Shown here in pieces: positions 1 through 11,574 of a stretch of DNA of 64,000 bases (position 1 is its first letter; every line of letters starts with the position of its first letter). The notes below the pieces were generated by a model. The model had not been told where the DNA came from. It worked only from the letters and a program-made list of their open reading frames with translations, and searched no databases. The stretch lies in NCBI GenBank assembly GCA_009617715.1, contig VTFK01000271.1:496001-560000 (forward strand), given 5' to 3'. The position numbers were made by a program, and so were the translations under genes. This stretch comes from Plectrocnemia conspersa. Its lineage: Eukaryota > Arthropoda > Insecta > Trichoptera > Polycentropodidae.

Positions 1-1104
1 AAAACTGACACTTTATGATGCTAGTATTTATTTTACACGATCAGATTGCTTTCATTTCACCCACTTCTATGGACTGCGGAAATTATCAAAGACAATTCGA
101 ATATATTTACTTTATTTCTGGATGTCATCATAAATTAGGTAACAAAACAGAAACCATAAGTTTCAAGTATTTTCTCAGAAGATCTATTCATTCAGAACTG
201 CGTATTATAACCAGATGGTAAAATATATTCGTGTAAAATCCACAAAAATCAGAACCAAAATTTAGTTTGTTTGACGCGAATGGGGAAAAAATTAGAAGAG
301 ACGCGCAATACCATTGTCCAGAATGCATGGTTGCTTTATGCGTTACACATTGTTTCAAAAATCACCATACTGTATTATAAGGTATTTTTTTTTTATTTGA
401 CAACAAACATTACGTAACATACACACACATACATATGTATTTCTATGTAATGTTTAGAGTTTGGATGAAAAGAAACAGCAAAGGAGGCAATTTAAAATTT
501 TTATTAATTTAAAAAAAAAAATTTAAAAGTGTAATAATAATAATAATTATGAATAAATAATTTTAAACTGATTTTTTTCATCATTCTCATAACACATCAT
601 ATAATAAATTACAATAAAAAAAGGTGATTATTTTTGACCATTTTTTTAAAATAAACCCGAGGATGAAGTGGTTAAAAACGAACGACAGTCTTATGGTTGC
701 AAAATTTATATCCCTTATTAACACAAATTTAATTCAACCAATGTGTTAGTAAGGTTAATCAGACTTCCTCCATTGAGAAAGATTATTCTCCTCAAAATTT
801 TTATTCTTCTTTTGTCACACTTTTGTCCTCCTTTATTCTCCTCGAACAAAAATTTCCGAGATGGTCTTGAACAAAAATTTTCTTTTAGCTCCCATAGCAA
901 TAATGTCCTTTTTATTTTAACCAGTTCAACGCCAAGCAAATTTCTATGAATTTGCTCTGTAGGCCAACATTTTCAACCCTTTAAATTATTATGAAAGAGG
1001 AACATTATTTACCTGGAAAATCACTGTTTACTTTTCTTTTTTATTAATTTTAACATAAAAGTGAAAAAAAAGCACAGAAATAACAAGTTTTAAAAACCAC
1101 TGTC
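1..1104. other. AT-rich spacer
   Basis: Low-complexity AT-rich sequence with A and T homopolymers (for example near 386-395 and 512-521) and a short CA/CATA run near 420-440. No coding region, structured RNA or transposon end was recognised. Short open frames near 720-950 overlap on both strands and have compositions expected of AT-rich noise. Confidence 0.6.
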
Positions 1105-1413
1105 AGGGCTGCCACACACAAATATTATATGTAATTTATATTGTATGTGGTTTATATTATATGTTTTTGGTTGTTTTTAATATTTGTATGGGACACGATA
1201 ATTTTCGTTGTTTTAATCAAAATCTTTTATCAAAATGGCGGCTACTTCATATATTTAAAAAATTTAAACTTTGTCAAAAAAAATTAAAAAATAGCAAATA
1301 TGGCAATAATGTTATAATATAAACAAAAACAAAATTCAAATTCTAAAAATGATTTTTTTTTTTAAAAAATTGTGTTTTTTTTTATCATTTAAAAAAAATA
1401 TTGTAGCAGCCCT
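1105..1413. mobile_element. Possible MITE with 12-bp inverted ends
   Basis: The interval opens with AGGGCTGCCACA and closes with the near-complement TGTAGCAGCCCT, one mismatch in 12. The interior is AT-rich and has no coding potential. No target-site duplication is apparent beside either end, so family and true borders are unknown. The inverted ends could be chance. Confidence 0.3.
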
Positions 1414-1560
1414 AACAACGTCTGTATGCTCAATCGTAAATAATAAAAGAATGGTTCAAAAATTGCACATTTTAACGATCACATTCCATTTAATAGATGT
1501 CTGTATAAAATTAACGAAAAAAAAATCAAATTTATTAATAAATGTGTCCGTAATAACATT

Positions 1561-1638
1561 TGCGTGCCTGCACGCGCTGGCGTTTGACGGTCCGACAGCT
1601 TTGGCGTGCAGGCACGTCACTGGCGTCCAAAGGGTTAA
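1561..1638 (-). mobile_element. piggyBac-like end with internal hairpin
   Basis: Read on the minus strand from TTAA at 1635-1638, the end begins TTAACCCTTTGGACGCCA, resembling piggyBac-type termini (TTAA target followed by a CCCTTTG-like tip). A hairpin lies inside it: TGCGTGCCTGCACGC near 1560 pairs with the segment near 1602-1617 at 14 of 15 positions. The matching opposite terminus was not found upstream, so this is probably a truncated or diverged element. Confidence 0.35.
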
Positions 1639-1904
1639 ATGTCCTCCTTTGATATTTAAAAAAAATATGTTAGACCATCAATGAAACGGCTTTACCGTGT
1701 TGGTCTTCTAAAACTCTTGCTGAGGAAGATGATGGCTTAAGCAATTTCTGATAAAAATGTCGATATTGGCTGCTATAAATGGCAGGCCTGGCTAACGTAT
1801 CAACATATTCACAATCGGTTTTGAGACCGAAGAAGTTTGACTTTGCAGACAAATAGATGCCGGAAAAGCTAGTGACAGTTATGACCATATATGTATATAT
1901 AGAT

Positions 1905-2205
1905 CATGCCATGAAGTTGAAATGGTAGGTCTTGGAACTCGGAGAGTCTTCGTTGGCATGTCGAGTTGTATTATTGTCGGCTGTGATTTCGGACAAGTAC
2001 TTGGGAGTTATCAAAATGTCTTCTCGCGATGCTCTCTGAACAATCCGCTGTCGTATCTGCTTGTGTGACACCGTAGAATATCTCCAGCGTCTCTTCCCTC
2101 TGTTACCAAGTGTCACATATTTTATAATGCTGGTTTGAGACAGCTCTTGAGAATCGTAGATGAGAGTGTTTATGAAGCAAATGCATCGCTTTTTGGACAC
2201 ACAAA
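1905..2205 (+). repeat. Dispersed repeat U, copy 1
   Basis: About 280 bp similar, in the same orientation, to 25150-25430. Shared blocks include AGTTGTATTATTGTCG, CTCCCTCTG/CTTCCCTCTG followed by TTACCAAG or TGACCAAG, and ATATTTTATAATGCTGG. Both copies can be read as broken open frames on the minus strand, but the peptides match nothing I recognise and do not stay in frame with each other. It could be a fragment of a larger retroelement or a SINE-like family. Confidence 0.5.
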
Positions 2206-2310
2206 ATGAATTCATCGGTAACCAAAGGGTAGAATAACAATACTGAGCGTAGCTTTCACAACCGTATAATTTCCACGAGAAATGGGAATTAGCCTATTTT
2301 TTGTCATTGT

Positions 2311-2351
2311 TGTAAAGAAACGTGGCGTTTTTTGTGTAAAGAAACGTGGCG
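2311..2351. repeat. Two-copy direct repeat, 24-bp period
   Basis: TGTAAAGAAACGTGGCG occurs at 2311-2327 and again at 2335-2351, separated by seven bases. The repeat is perfect over 17 bases. No function is evident. Confidence 0.7.
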
Positions 2352-2479
2352 TGGCGATATCATTTTTTTCAAGAAAATATTGAATTCACGGATTCATTAT
2401 TTGAAAACATCATAAACAAATGAGACATTAAATATATAAAAATCTCCTTATAATCTATTAATCAATAAATTTAATTTTA

Positions 2480-2880
2480 CTTACAGTTGGATAAATCAAC
2501 GGATGTCAGTGATATTGTGCAATTGCTAGTTTTTATTAGAATGATCTTCGAAGATTTTTCTTTTAAAGAAGAACCGTTGGGGAGGATTTCATTGCGTGGG
2601 AGAACTCGAGGAATTGTTATTTATACTGGATTCAATAAATACGTAACTAAGATACAGTTACTATTATTAAAACTTGTCTCAATCAAAGCCTTGTTAATGG
2701 TTTTGTTGCCATGTGTCAGAATGAGGAAGATTTTTCAGATTTTTTAGCTATCAATGCATTATCATTGCGCGCGTTTGGTTTTAAAATGAGAGTAAGTGCA
2801 GAGAGAAAATACAAAAAAGTTCTCATGAACATTAAATATATTAAAGCCACCGATTAACACATTAATAAAGACCGTGACTT
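2480..2880 (+). pseudogene. Decayed hAT transposase fragment
   Basis: The frame starting at 2487 reads LDKSTDVSDIVQLLVFIR followed by FEDFSFKEEPLG. This matches the hAT transposase block normally written LALDESTDVSDTAQL..FIRG, which holds the first catalytic aspartate. Further on, after a frameshift and small loss, a second frame from 2696 reads NGFVAMCQNEEDF, the expected block just before the conserved HCIIHQ segment. A third frame near 2775 gives CARLVLK, resembling the ALCAK.LK segment that follows it. The residue order agrees with the family although three frames are needed. No terminal inverted repeats or duplications were found. It is a non-functional relic, identified by motif order only. 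Confidence 0.62.
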
Positions 2881-3189
2881 TAACAAAAATAATAAAACAT
2901 ACCTGTAATTGAAATGTTTCATAATTTAAAAATAAATATAATTAAACTACCATTTTTTATTATTAATTCCACCGTTATAATAATTACATGTTGTTTTAAC
3001 TCTGAACGATAAAATATCTCTTTTAAATGTTAAACCAACAAAGCGATACATCACGTCCGTTCGTTTATCACTCAAATCTAAATCCGAAAAATTACAAAAT
3101 CAAGATCTTCAATCAAGATAAGCTCACAATTGGGTTAAATACGAGATTGCGAATAACATATATAATCTGTATCGTATATCGAATTTTAA

Positions 3190-3485
3190 TTATTCGATTA
3201 ACCGAATCGCGGCCTCGGTCATAAATAAAAGGCGGAAAACGGGTGAAGTATGGCCAGGTGGCAAAGTTGTGACAGGGGGACTAAAAGTGGCCATTAGTCT
3301 TGCCAGTAGCCGCCGCCCCTCACCGGGTTAAACCCGGAGTTTCCGCTCGGTGTCTACTCCATCATCAGGTGAATAATGACCCCACTTTTTGTTTTTATTG
3401 CGCTGCCTCGGACAAAGGCAACTTCATACGCGGAATGACTAATGGACGCGTTTTATTTCGACGTTGGACTGTCGATATGTGAATG
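3190..3485. promoter_or_regulatory. GC-elevated island, candidate regulatory block
   Basis: Markedly richer in G+C and CpG than its surroundings, with no credible coding frame. It contains GGCCATTAGTC, a short inverted CCGGGTTAAACCCGG palindrome (3318-3332) and AATGACTAATGG. It could also be a decayed transposon, but no copy was seen elsewhere in the window. Regulatory function is inferred from composition alone. Confidence 0.3.
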
Positions 3486-3682
3486 CATTCTCTTTTTGTG
3501 TTATGAAATACAATATATCATACATACAACATAAAAGTCATGTGTGTAAATATCCAGCGCGATAGATCACCTGTATATCATTCCTTATCGAGAAATTGAC
3601 ATATTCTTCCGGTGTCATACTTATATAAAGTTTCTGGTTAATTAACAAATCATAATACCTGCGCTACACTAAGTTAACTACT

Positions 3683-3800
3683 GGAAGTTGGCCAAGGTTG
3701 GCCAAGGACGGGGAATATAGTGGGTTACTTCGGTCGAGTTCAGTTCTGCCTGCTCTAAAATCTCTCGGAAGTTGTCCGAAGTTACCGAGAACGGGAGGTA
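3683..3800 (-). repeat. Copy of the MITE that hosts the 61-kb foldback element
   Basis: Read on the minus strand this matches 62698-62812: shared blocks are TTAGAGCAGGCAGA, CTCGACCGAAGTA, CCGTCCTTG and CCAACTTCCAG (CTACTTCCAG at 62 kb). Both ends carry CTGGAAGTT-like sequence. The copy abuts another repeat fragment at 3896, making a composite block to about 4030. Confidence 0.5.
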
Positions 3801-3895
3801 AAGTGCGGGTAATTCAGTCGACTTGGCTTCCGAACACTGTTGGCATTTTTTCCGATTCAAAGGGACCGAAGTCAGAGCTGCTCTTTCGAGCGCGA

Positions 3896-3957
3896 GCGGT
3901 GAGATACTTCCCCTTTCGCTCTCTCGACTGTTAAGTGACAAGAGTGAGAGAGATAAT
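3896..3957 (+). repeat. Partial copy of the 25.7-kb hairpin MITE
   Basis: GGTGAGATACTTCCCCTTTC, then a CTCTCTCG block and TGTTAAGTGACAAGAGTGAG, align with the left half of the MITE at 25701-25875 with a few substitutions. Only one arm is present, so this is a truncated copy. Confidence 0.5.
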
Positions 3958-4239
3958 GATATAGTGGTTCGCAATTTCTAAAAAAATTCTAAAAAATCTC
4001 TAGAAGTTGGGTCGAATCCGAATTTTTATCCGCCTTTATGCTATGGATATTGGTATAGGTGTACATTTCATTACATTTTCCGCGTAGTATCTACTCAATG
4101 AAACATTTTTTAAATTTACAAAAGGGCGGTGTCGACAATCCGTCAATGTTGGTGACTTTTGACTGTGAGCTTTAGAGCAGTGTTCTGCAAGCTTTTCGGT
4201 ATCGCGTATATTAAGTTTCGTGGACCCCTCTCCCATTTC

Positions 4240-5060
4240 TTCAAATTTTATTTAAAACATATTAAAATAAAACATACTTAAATATTATTAAATATTTTAT
4301 TAAAATAAAAAAAATTAAATATTTTAACTAATAACATAAATTTATAATAAATAAAAAGCAGCAATTTAATTTACTACAGGAATATTATTTTAAACATTTT
4401 ATCTGAGAGTCTGTCGTTTTTCTTATTCTCGAGAACGTAATTTTTACGCTCAACGAGCATGCCAAATACAAATATGTTTTCGACGATAGCTATAAGGAGC
4501 TAGAATCAACTATTTGGGATGGCGCATATCTACTGAGATATTAGATTAATAGATAAATTTTATTGATTGCATCATCACCAGCAGATGTCTACCATAAATC
4601 CAATGACCCAATATTAACAAAAACATTATTCTAAAATTACATTTTGAACGATTAATCTGACTTTTAGGATGACACAGCATGCGCTAAATTGTATAAGACA
4701 ATTTTTACAACCTTTTGCGAGCGAAGACTCTGTGGCATAAAAGGAAATATAATGGACAATGCTGTCACCTGATACCTGTAGACTATGTATCATGTGCCTT
4801 CCTCTTGGGGAGGGTCAGATTGCATGTACACAGCAGCTGTATTTTATATTCAAATTTTACTTTTAAATTATTTACAATGCTTGTGAGAAACACTCATGAA
4901 AAAATACGGTGAATATGTCATTTTATTATTTGTCATGTCAAATATTTACTATCTCATAAAATATGTTTTCTGTTATCATTTATATTTTGTAATTAATTTA
5001 TACTAACACTTCCATAAGCAATAAATTGTACTGAATATTAGTTAGGATTTTGCAATAAAG
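4240..5060. other. AT-rich spacer
   Basis: Mostly A/T runs between 4240 and 4400, then unremarkable sequence. No gene, RNA or transposon feature recognised. Confidence 0.55.
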
Positions 5061-6300
5061 CATATCATGCATCATAACGCCCGACTGTTACATTATTGAT
5101 TAAAATTTTAATACGGTCATATCCTGCCTGTAATAAAACCGTTATAAATTTATTGCTTATAATATTATAGTCGAAGACAATAATTCATATCGCGCGAACA
5201 ATAAATTCATAAACAACGAGCAAATAAAGAAGATTACTATAACATACAAACGCTCGCTCGTGGGTAGAAAATGGGCCATTTTCCATTTTGTAATCGCTCA
5301 TTATTATGACCAATCGAAGCATAACCGAAGATTATAAGATTGTGTACACCCTGTTTATGTGTGTGTATTACATATATGGAGAAGAATGATTTTTAGTATT
5401 GTAACGAAGAGGCGCAACACGATTTATGGCACATAAATAATCGGCGTGATCATAATAATAACAGATTACACATGCTGATAATCGATTCAATGTAATGTTG
5501 TATTATTCTCTGAGAGAAGATGAACTCGTCTCAGTGTGTGTTTCGTTCAATTAATTCTTTGTTGTTCGTGACCGTGATGATTTAATAAAAACAATCATCT
5601 ATTCAATGGCTGGCTGTGTGCGATGAATATTAATTGTATTATTTTATATATTGGATATTTTAGAGTTACAAATAATCCAAATCGGTCTAATAAATATTTT
5701 TAGCAAAATAAAAGATAACTTTAATAAACTGATTTTAGCTGTATCATTATTCGTTTTTTAAATATCATCAATTTTGTCATAAACTTTTGCCGAAAATTAA
5801 CAATCTATTCACCCTTATCAAACATAATTTATTTTTTACATATAATAGAATAAAAATAATATTAAAAAATGCACTATAGCGACCATCGATAAACGTCGTT
5901 AGCTTATAAAAAGCGTTAAAAGCGTCATAAAAACAAATGGAATTTCTTGTCCCTTGGATTTAAAAAATACGGCGTTACAGGGCCATTGCGAAATATAATT
6001 TTGGACAAAGGATCAAGCGATATATCTCCTTGACAAAAAACATTAACGCTAAAACGGGATAAAATATGCGCGCTTTTAATATTAAACGTTACCTAAACGC
6101 CAGTGAAAAACTTCCCAAATTCCATTGTTGCCGGATTTAAGCAACACAGAAAAGCACGTAAGACAAGATATTTACAAGACTAAAACAGAGATTTCAGATC
6201 CGTTTCAAATCACCAGAATTGCTCAATTTAGCCAAGTTTCATATCACTCGCCACCATCTTCATGCGTTACACACGGATCTGGACTATAAACAAAAGACTT
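5060..6300. promoter_or_regulatory. Candidate regulatory blocks
   Basis: Moderately GC-elevated, non-repetitive sequence with homeodomain-like cores (CTCATTATTATGACC near 5297, AATCGATTC near 5481, TTAATTC near 5551) and ATCGATAAAC near 5886. No coding structure. I see no copies of it elsewhere in the window. Identification as cis-regulatory DNA is speculative. Confidence 0.22.
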
Positions 6301-6469
6301 TAATATAATCTCTATTTTCATTTTATAAAAAATGTTTAAATACCATTTATTTTATTTTAGAATTAAGATAGTATGATTGATATAAGCTACTATTAGTTTA
6401 GACAGGTGGATAAATTGTTTTATTCAAACATAACATTATTTCTGTGCACTCAATAGCTCATATCAGGTA

Positions 6470-6830
6470 AATCAAGGCCGGGGGCCGCGGTCCGTAAACG
6501 GCCCAGCCCGTATCGCATTCGAGTGTCACATTAATTATATGGTATGCAATATGGACAAGCATTGATCATTCAGCTTTTATGTTGCGTACGTGAAGTATTA
6601 ATTATAGAACCGAATTGCGATTGTGTCGCTCTTATGGCAAAGGATCTGATAACATTCATAAATGCATGTGTGTCAGTCACCCGTGCGTGAATCGTACGGG
6701 GGGCGATTGTTAATTTATGTTAAGTCGCTAGTTGTCATGGGAAATGCAAAATATGACAATGTCACGATCGTAAATCACGATTAAATGCGATCAATCATTT
6801 GGTTGAATGGTGTACGTGGATGAGACGTAG
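6470..6830. promoter_or_regulatory. GC-elevated island, candidate regulatory block
   Basis: A GC-rich core (GGGGGCCGCGGTCCG at 6480-6494) is followed by sequence dense in homeobox-type and POU-like words: TTAATTAT, ATTGATCATT, TTCATAAATGCATG, GGGAAATGCAAAA and ATCAATCATTT. No coding frame. The clustering is suggestive only. Confidence 0.3.
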
Positions 6831-7479
6831 TGATGTTATAATATAGCGTTGCCTATCTATTATATAATATTAAGGTGTATAGAAGAATTTTAGATGATAT
6901 CGATCGATGGTATACGCTAAAACAGGGCTGTGTAATACAAGCTTTTTGCTGAAAAAAATAAGATGTATGTAGATGTACCTGAGTTTTAGCTGTATAATTA
7001 GCAGTATGATGGAATTGTAAGGGTATTGTATACTACAAGCTGCTGCCACCAAACAAAACTATCGATTCCACTAAGTGCTGCTTACAATTATGCAAACTAA
7101 AAGATGCAGTCCACAGAAAAAAACAAAAGAATTGAACTAGAGAACGGGTGTTTCATTAATGCCAGAACACACATTTCTATGGAGACTCGGAAAAAATGTT
7201 AGTAATTGTTTTATTGCGGTCATTGACTATATAGTCCTTTCAGATCATTTGCTTAGAGCTTCTCACGTGTACGTTTACCGAATATAAACTCATGGAAAAA
7301 TCACATACTTGAGTACTTTATTCACAGTCAGTTAAGGATAAGATCATACAAATTATTGTAAAGTGCATAATCGAATGAGCTTTTCATTGTTCAGGAATCA
7401 GGAAGAAGACAAGTAAACTACTATAAATAAATACAATACTATGATTGGCCGGCTACCAGAAAGGTAATCATTCGAATGG

Positions 7480-7738
7480 TTAAAACCGTTTTTCCGTTTA
7501 TGTGCCAAAGTAAGCTTTTTAGTAATACGTAATTGTAAAGAAGCATATTAATATTGGTCATTTCAAATGGTAACAATTTTGAACATTTTTTCATAGATGA
7601 CTTTGTATATCTAAATAGTATTGTAATATTATTTCGTAGCGTAAGTGAGTTTTCGTGAGAGTCTTATTTGTGGCTCTTGGCAATACGGTCGCGAAGCGAC
7701 TGAGCCCCGTAAGTGGCTCGTGCCACTAGAAAGGTTAA
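7480..7738 (+). mobile_element. TTAA-flanked piggyBac-like MITE, copy 1
   Basis: TTAA occurs at 7480-7483 and 7735-7738. The left side continues to TATGTGCCAAAGTA and the right end reads TGCCACTAGAAAGGTTAA, the mirror of a TTAACC..TGGCA terminus. Interior blocks (TTTTTCATAGATGACT, GGCAATACGGTCGCGA) recur in the copies at 34056-34367 and 51882-52068. TTAA targets and GTGCCA-type termini point to the piggyBac superfamily. There is no transposase frame. Confidence 0.5.
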
Positions 7739-7954
7739 TTAAACAGCTTTATAATAAAGTATTGATACCAAAATGTTACCACAATCACTAGATATTAAAG
7801 TAACGGTTTCTCTAATCCCATTAACAACTCCTTGAGGTCCATTATAACAGAAATAAAACAAGTAAGATAACATAATCGGTATATTATGTCGATTCTTTAG
7901 TGGATTACATTATTTTCAATTGTGATTTTTCGCTAGAATATGGCGCATCTCGTT

Positions 7955-8335
7955 TCAGTCATTGTCCACGTGTCCGAAATCGGCAGGAATTGATCGTGTC
8001 CGTGGGTCGTGCGGTGTCCATCGTGTCCTGCGACCTGCCGGTGCCGCTATCGGCATGTCGCATGATATACGGCCCCGTTTTGATTTATTACCGGGTCTGG
8101 ATGGCCGGGTATTGAATCCGTGGCAGGATCACAAATCATCCGGGCCGCGTCCGCGCTTCCATACTCTGTCCACATAAATTTCGCCCGAATCGTCCGCCCT
8201 AACAGATATGGACCGAATAAATATTACACCCACTCTCTCTGTCTCTCTCCCAACCTCTATCTCTCCCGGCGATGATGTGTTACTTGGAGACCGCTGAATA
8301 CAACTGCGATGTCGCTACCGGAAGGTGAATTATGA
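7955..8335. promoter_or_regulatory. GC-elevated island, candidate regulatory block
   Basis: Sharp rise in G+C between AT-rich flanks, ending in a pyrimidine tract of CTCTCT units at 8230-8270. Two overlapping open frames on the plus strand (7900-8177) give peptides without recognisable domains. GTCCACGTGTCC contains a CACGTG E-box. It could be a conserved non-coding element or part of an untranslated exon. Confidence 0.3.
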
Positions 8336-8339
8336 AATA

Positions 8340-9030
8340 TTGCACAGTTTGCCATTCATTGCCTCGCTGTTTATTGTTACTGCGTTCTTATTATTTTGAA
8401 GATAAAGGGAATGATCATGTCCTTATAAATGTGTTATTCATGTACATATGTTGAAACATATTTTCAATTTCAGCTTATAACCAAGGCGGGCCAGGGCGTC
8501 GCACTGAAACTTATTTTTTGGCCAAGACGCAATTTACTTTTCAAGTAAATTTAAAAAATATAGAATAAAAAAGCTGACAACTCTCGTTCTCACATAAACG
8601 ATTAGGAACGGAATATGATAGTTTCTTGCTCGACGATGTATTTTTTCTGGTATGGAAATATAATTATTTCTTTATATAATTCGTACATAGAGGTCGTAAA
8701 ATGTCACCGGGAATTTTATTTAAGCGTGACACAGATGACTGAAATTTAATGCGAGGTGCAAGCAACTGATAAAATAATTTTATTGTTGTAACTCTGTGTT
8801 GCGTGAAAATCACGCGGCAAAAAATGACCCATTGATTAAGTGTTAAATGCATTATGTGCGCGCAATCTTATTATTTAAATATTCTCTATTCTTGTTACAT
8901 ATCATATATTTTATGCAATAAACATTTTTTTTCAAAGAATTATGAGTGCAAAACGTAAACAGATTTTTTAATTAAATAAAATAAAACATCATCAATAACT
9001 TAAAACGTTAATAAATAATTTAAATAAAAT
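8340..9030. other. Spacer
   Basis: AT-rich with short mixed segments (for example GGCGGGCCAGGGCGTCGC near 8484). No gene or repeat copy recognised. Confidence 0.5.
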
Positions 9031-9089
9031 TAGTGACTCAAATGTTACTAATAAATAATCTGCATCAATTACATTACTACAAATTTCTG

Positions 9090-9470
9090 AAAATAAATCT
9101 TCTATGTAAAATTTTCAAACCCCATCTTAAATCCGATTGTTTGGACGGCAGATATGTGGGAAGGAAAAAAAATCCGTGCATAATTAGTGAATATGAAAAA
9201 AATGGTTGTATATCGTGTGGCAAAATATTAAATGTTATAATATTTCAAAGGAATGGAATTCAATTTCAGTGTCCTCAACTGGAAATTTGAGGGCTTTATA
9301 ATAAAAACTACCGAGAACAAAATTTAGCAACTGCACTTTTGAGTGCAGATTTAAAAAAAATTAAAACAACAACCTATTGAAAAAATAAGAGATACATTGA
9401 ATTACGCCGAAATTGAATCAACTAAAAAAATATTCAAAACAGCATATTATATTGCTAAAAAACAATAAGC
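9090..9470 (+). pseudogene. Possible FLYWCH/MULE-type transposase relic
   Basis: One frame (9033-9290) contains DGRYVGRKKN and then SEYEKNGCISCGKI, spaced somewhat like a FLYWCH zinc finger (DGY.Y..K, then a KGC segment). A second frame after stops and a shift reads LKQQPIEKIRDTL followed by AEIESTKKIFKTA. This is reminiscent of the linker after FLYWCH domains in Mutator-like transposases, where a PL..IY segment is followed by IEST..RAR. The resemblance is weak and rests on memory of family patterns. It gains some weight from the ~15-bp direct repeats just downstream, since foldback-type MULEs have such arms. It is broken by several stops. Confidence 0.3.
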
Positions 9471-9626
9471 CTGTACTGAGTGTAGTAGTAAAGCATCAAA
9501 ATCATACTTTTTCTTACTAATGATAGCCTTGTTCGTCATATGCACCACTCATAACATTTGAAAAATCCAACATTATCTCTGCGGCCCAAATGATTATTTT
9601 TCAAGGAGTTAAGAAAAAAATTATCG

Positions 9627-9765
9627 TCTATAATTCACCGTCAATAATTTACCGCCAGCAATTAATCGTTAGCAGTTTAATCAGCCGACAATTGATCGCA
9701 TGAACCATTTGTAGCCTACAAATGATCACTAGCATATTTTATCTCCAGGCAATACATATAATTTA
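9627..9765. repeat. Degenerate ~15-bp direct repeats
   Basis: Successive units such as CGTCTATAATTCAC, CGTCAATAATTTAC, CGCCAGCAATTAAT and CGTTAGCAGTTTAAT follow one another with a 14-16-bp period. The pattern CCGYC...AATTNA resembles the subrepeats in the right arm of the foldback element ending at 62686. No inverted partner array was found nearby, so this may be a lone surviving arm. Confidence 0.4.
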
Positions 9766-9769
9766 TTTA

Positions 9770-11270
9770 AATTAATTAGTCATTTTTAATTAAAAACAAG
9801 GTTTTTTTATTTAAAATTATACTATTTTTAGTGCAGGTAAAAATGGAAGTTATATACTAGGTATACATTTCCTAGAATTACATAAGTAACCGATATTTTA
9901 GGAATTTATGGCCTATTATTACCACAGATCGCAAATTTGGAACTCGAGTTTAAGATTCACAATGGACACTAGTAATCATTAATCCTGTAACTACTGGTAA
10001 GAAATCCTTGCTTTTATAAATTTATTTACATATGTCACTATTTATATTAGTAATTAATTATTTAATGTCAGTATATTACGAGTATCTAATATATAAGATA
10101 ACATTTTTTTTAATGCTTGTTTTTTAAATATTGTTAATTCTGTTTTTAAAAATTTCAGTTAAATAAAAAATATATTGTAGACGATCACACATATTTATTG
10201 CGTTGTAATTATTTATAACACAATCAATGTAGAAAGCAATTAGCGCTATTTTGGACCCAAATAACAAAGGATTAAGAATGTGGGTGGCTTAAAATTGTAC
10301 CGACCGTTATTCCAAACGAAATAACAGGTCTTCATGAAATATTTGCTAATAAAACTGCACTCATTAAAAATAGTTTAACGGTTAAAAATATACGTAAAAT
10401 ATAAAAATATATTTAAAATATAAAAACAGACACTCTAAATTACTAAAGTTTGAATTTCTCCTCCCTTTTTTATAATCGTACATAAGACAGAACGCTGCCA
10501 AGAAATAATAATTTTATTAGAATCATTTGAACTTCAAATTTCGTTCAAAAATTTGTACGTTGCTTCTGATCTGAAGATATGAAACATACAATTTTGGAGA
10601 AGTCCAGAAAAAAACCGCTGATGTAGCCTTGATCCTCAGTTGTGGTTCAGGCAAGTAGTTACTTTAAATTTTCGAGAGTTGAACTAAAAAATACAACAGC
10701 TATCTACTTAATTGGTTGTAATAAGGTTGCTTTTTAATTGTCGTAACTAAAAAATAATTGATAAAAATATAGAAAAAAATAACTAAAAATTATGTTTGTG
10801 CTGATGACATGCTGCTCAGAATCATTAAATGTTGCGGAAAATAAATTGATGAAGCTTATCTTAAATAAATTAGGCATTAAATATTTTTCCCTTGAAGTCC
10901 CTTAATTGTATAGTTTAATTTGTGTCATATATGTATGTACATATATAAAATTTCTCCGTTTATATCTAATATTAATTCTTGTATAGACCCCACATGTTAT
11001 ACGTTATGTATTTAATGGTCCGTGTGATTATAAATTACATTTTATATATGTATATACGTATATATTAGAATAATATAAATACATTGTGTTCATTTGACCA
11101 TATAAATGTATAATTTATAATTTCTATACAAATTTCGTTTCAATTGTCCACATACCAATCATTGCGATTTAATTCTTATTCTTTCATACTATATATCATT
11201 AGAAATTGATTTTCAGCACACACGCACAATTTTTATTGCCCACACACATCAAAAGTTAATGGTATAATTT
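9770..11270. other. AT-rich spacer
   Basis: Low-complexity background with ATATAT and TACATATA runs near 10925-11075. Nothing recognisable as gene, RNA or complete transposon. Confidence 0.55.
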
Positions 11271-11274
11271 CACA

Positions 11275-11570
11275 GGAGCATTGGTGACCGCGACAATGGT
11301 CCATTTTTATTGTCCATTGCTCCCATTCCCCGCGAACGTTTCGTGCTTTATGGCCGACGTCCCCTTTGAATATTATTTTTATGGTCTGCAGTGGACAAGG
11401 ATCCGTTTTATTACATCACTTATAAATCATTATAATATACCTAGCCCATTATGGCCTTTATGGCTCTTCTTTGTTGGCCAAACTTCATTATATCTGCTCC
11501 AAGACGGATGACCTATTCTCAGCCTTTGGCGCTTTGCGAGCTTCGCAACAAAATTTAATTACACCAATAA
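11275..11570. promoter_or_regulatory. Island with clustered Sox-like and TTTATGGC motifs
   Basis: GACAATGGTCC, TTATTGTCC and TCCATTGC lie within 30 bp (11291-11325), an arrangement of ACAATGG/CCATTGT words as bound by HMG-box (Sox) factors. CTTTATGGCC occurs at 11346-11355, with related TTTATGG copies near 11390 and 11458 and CATTATGGC near 11449. A short plus-strand frame crosses the island, but its peptide has no recognisable domain. Confidence 0.35.
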
Positions 11571-11574
11571 AATA

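Noticed and set aside
1349..1684. 111-codon plus-strand frame
   Set aside because: Runs through A/T homopolymers and the hairpin of a piggyBac-like end; the peptide is low complexity at the start.
3965..4030. tRNA-like promoter boxes (ATATAGTGGTTCG ... GGGTCGAATCC)
   Set aside because: A- and B-box-like words are at plausible spacing, but no acceptor, D or anticodon stem can be drawn, and the interior is a repeated CTAAAAAAAT run.
8230..8275. CTCTCT tract as a simple microsatellite feature
   Set aside because: Short and interrupted; mentioned only within the island entry.
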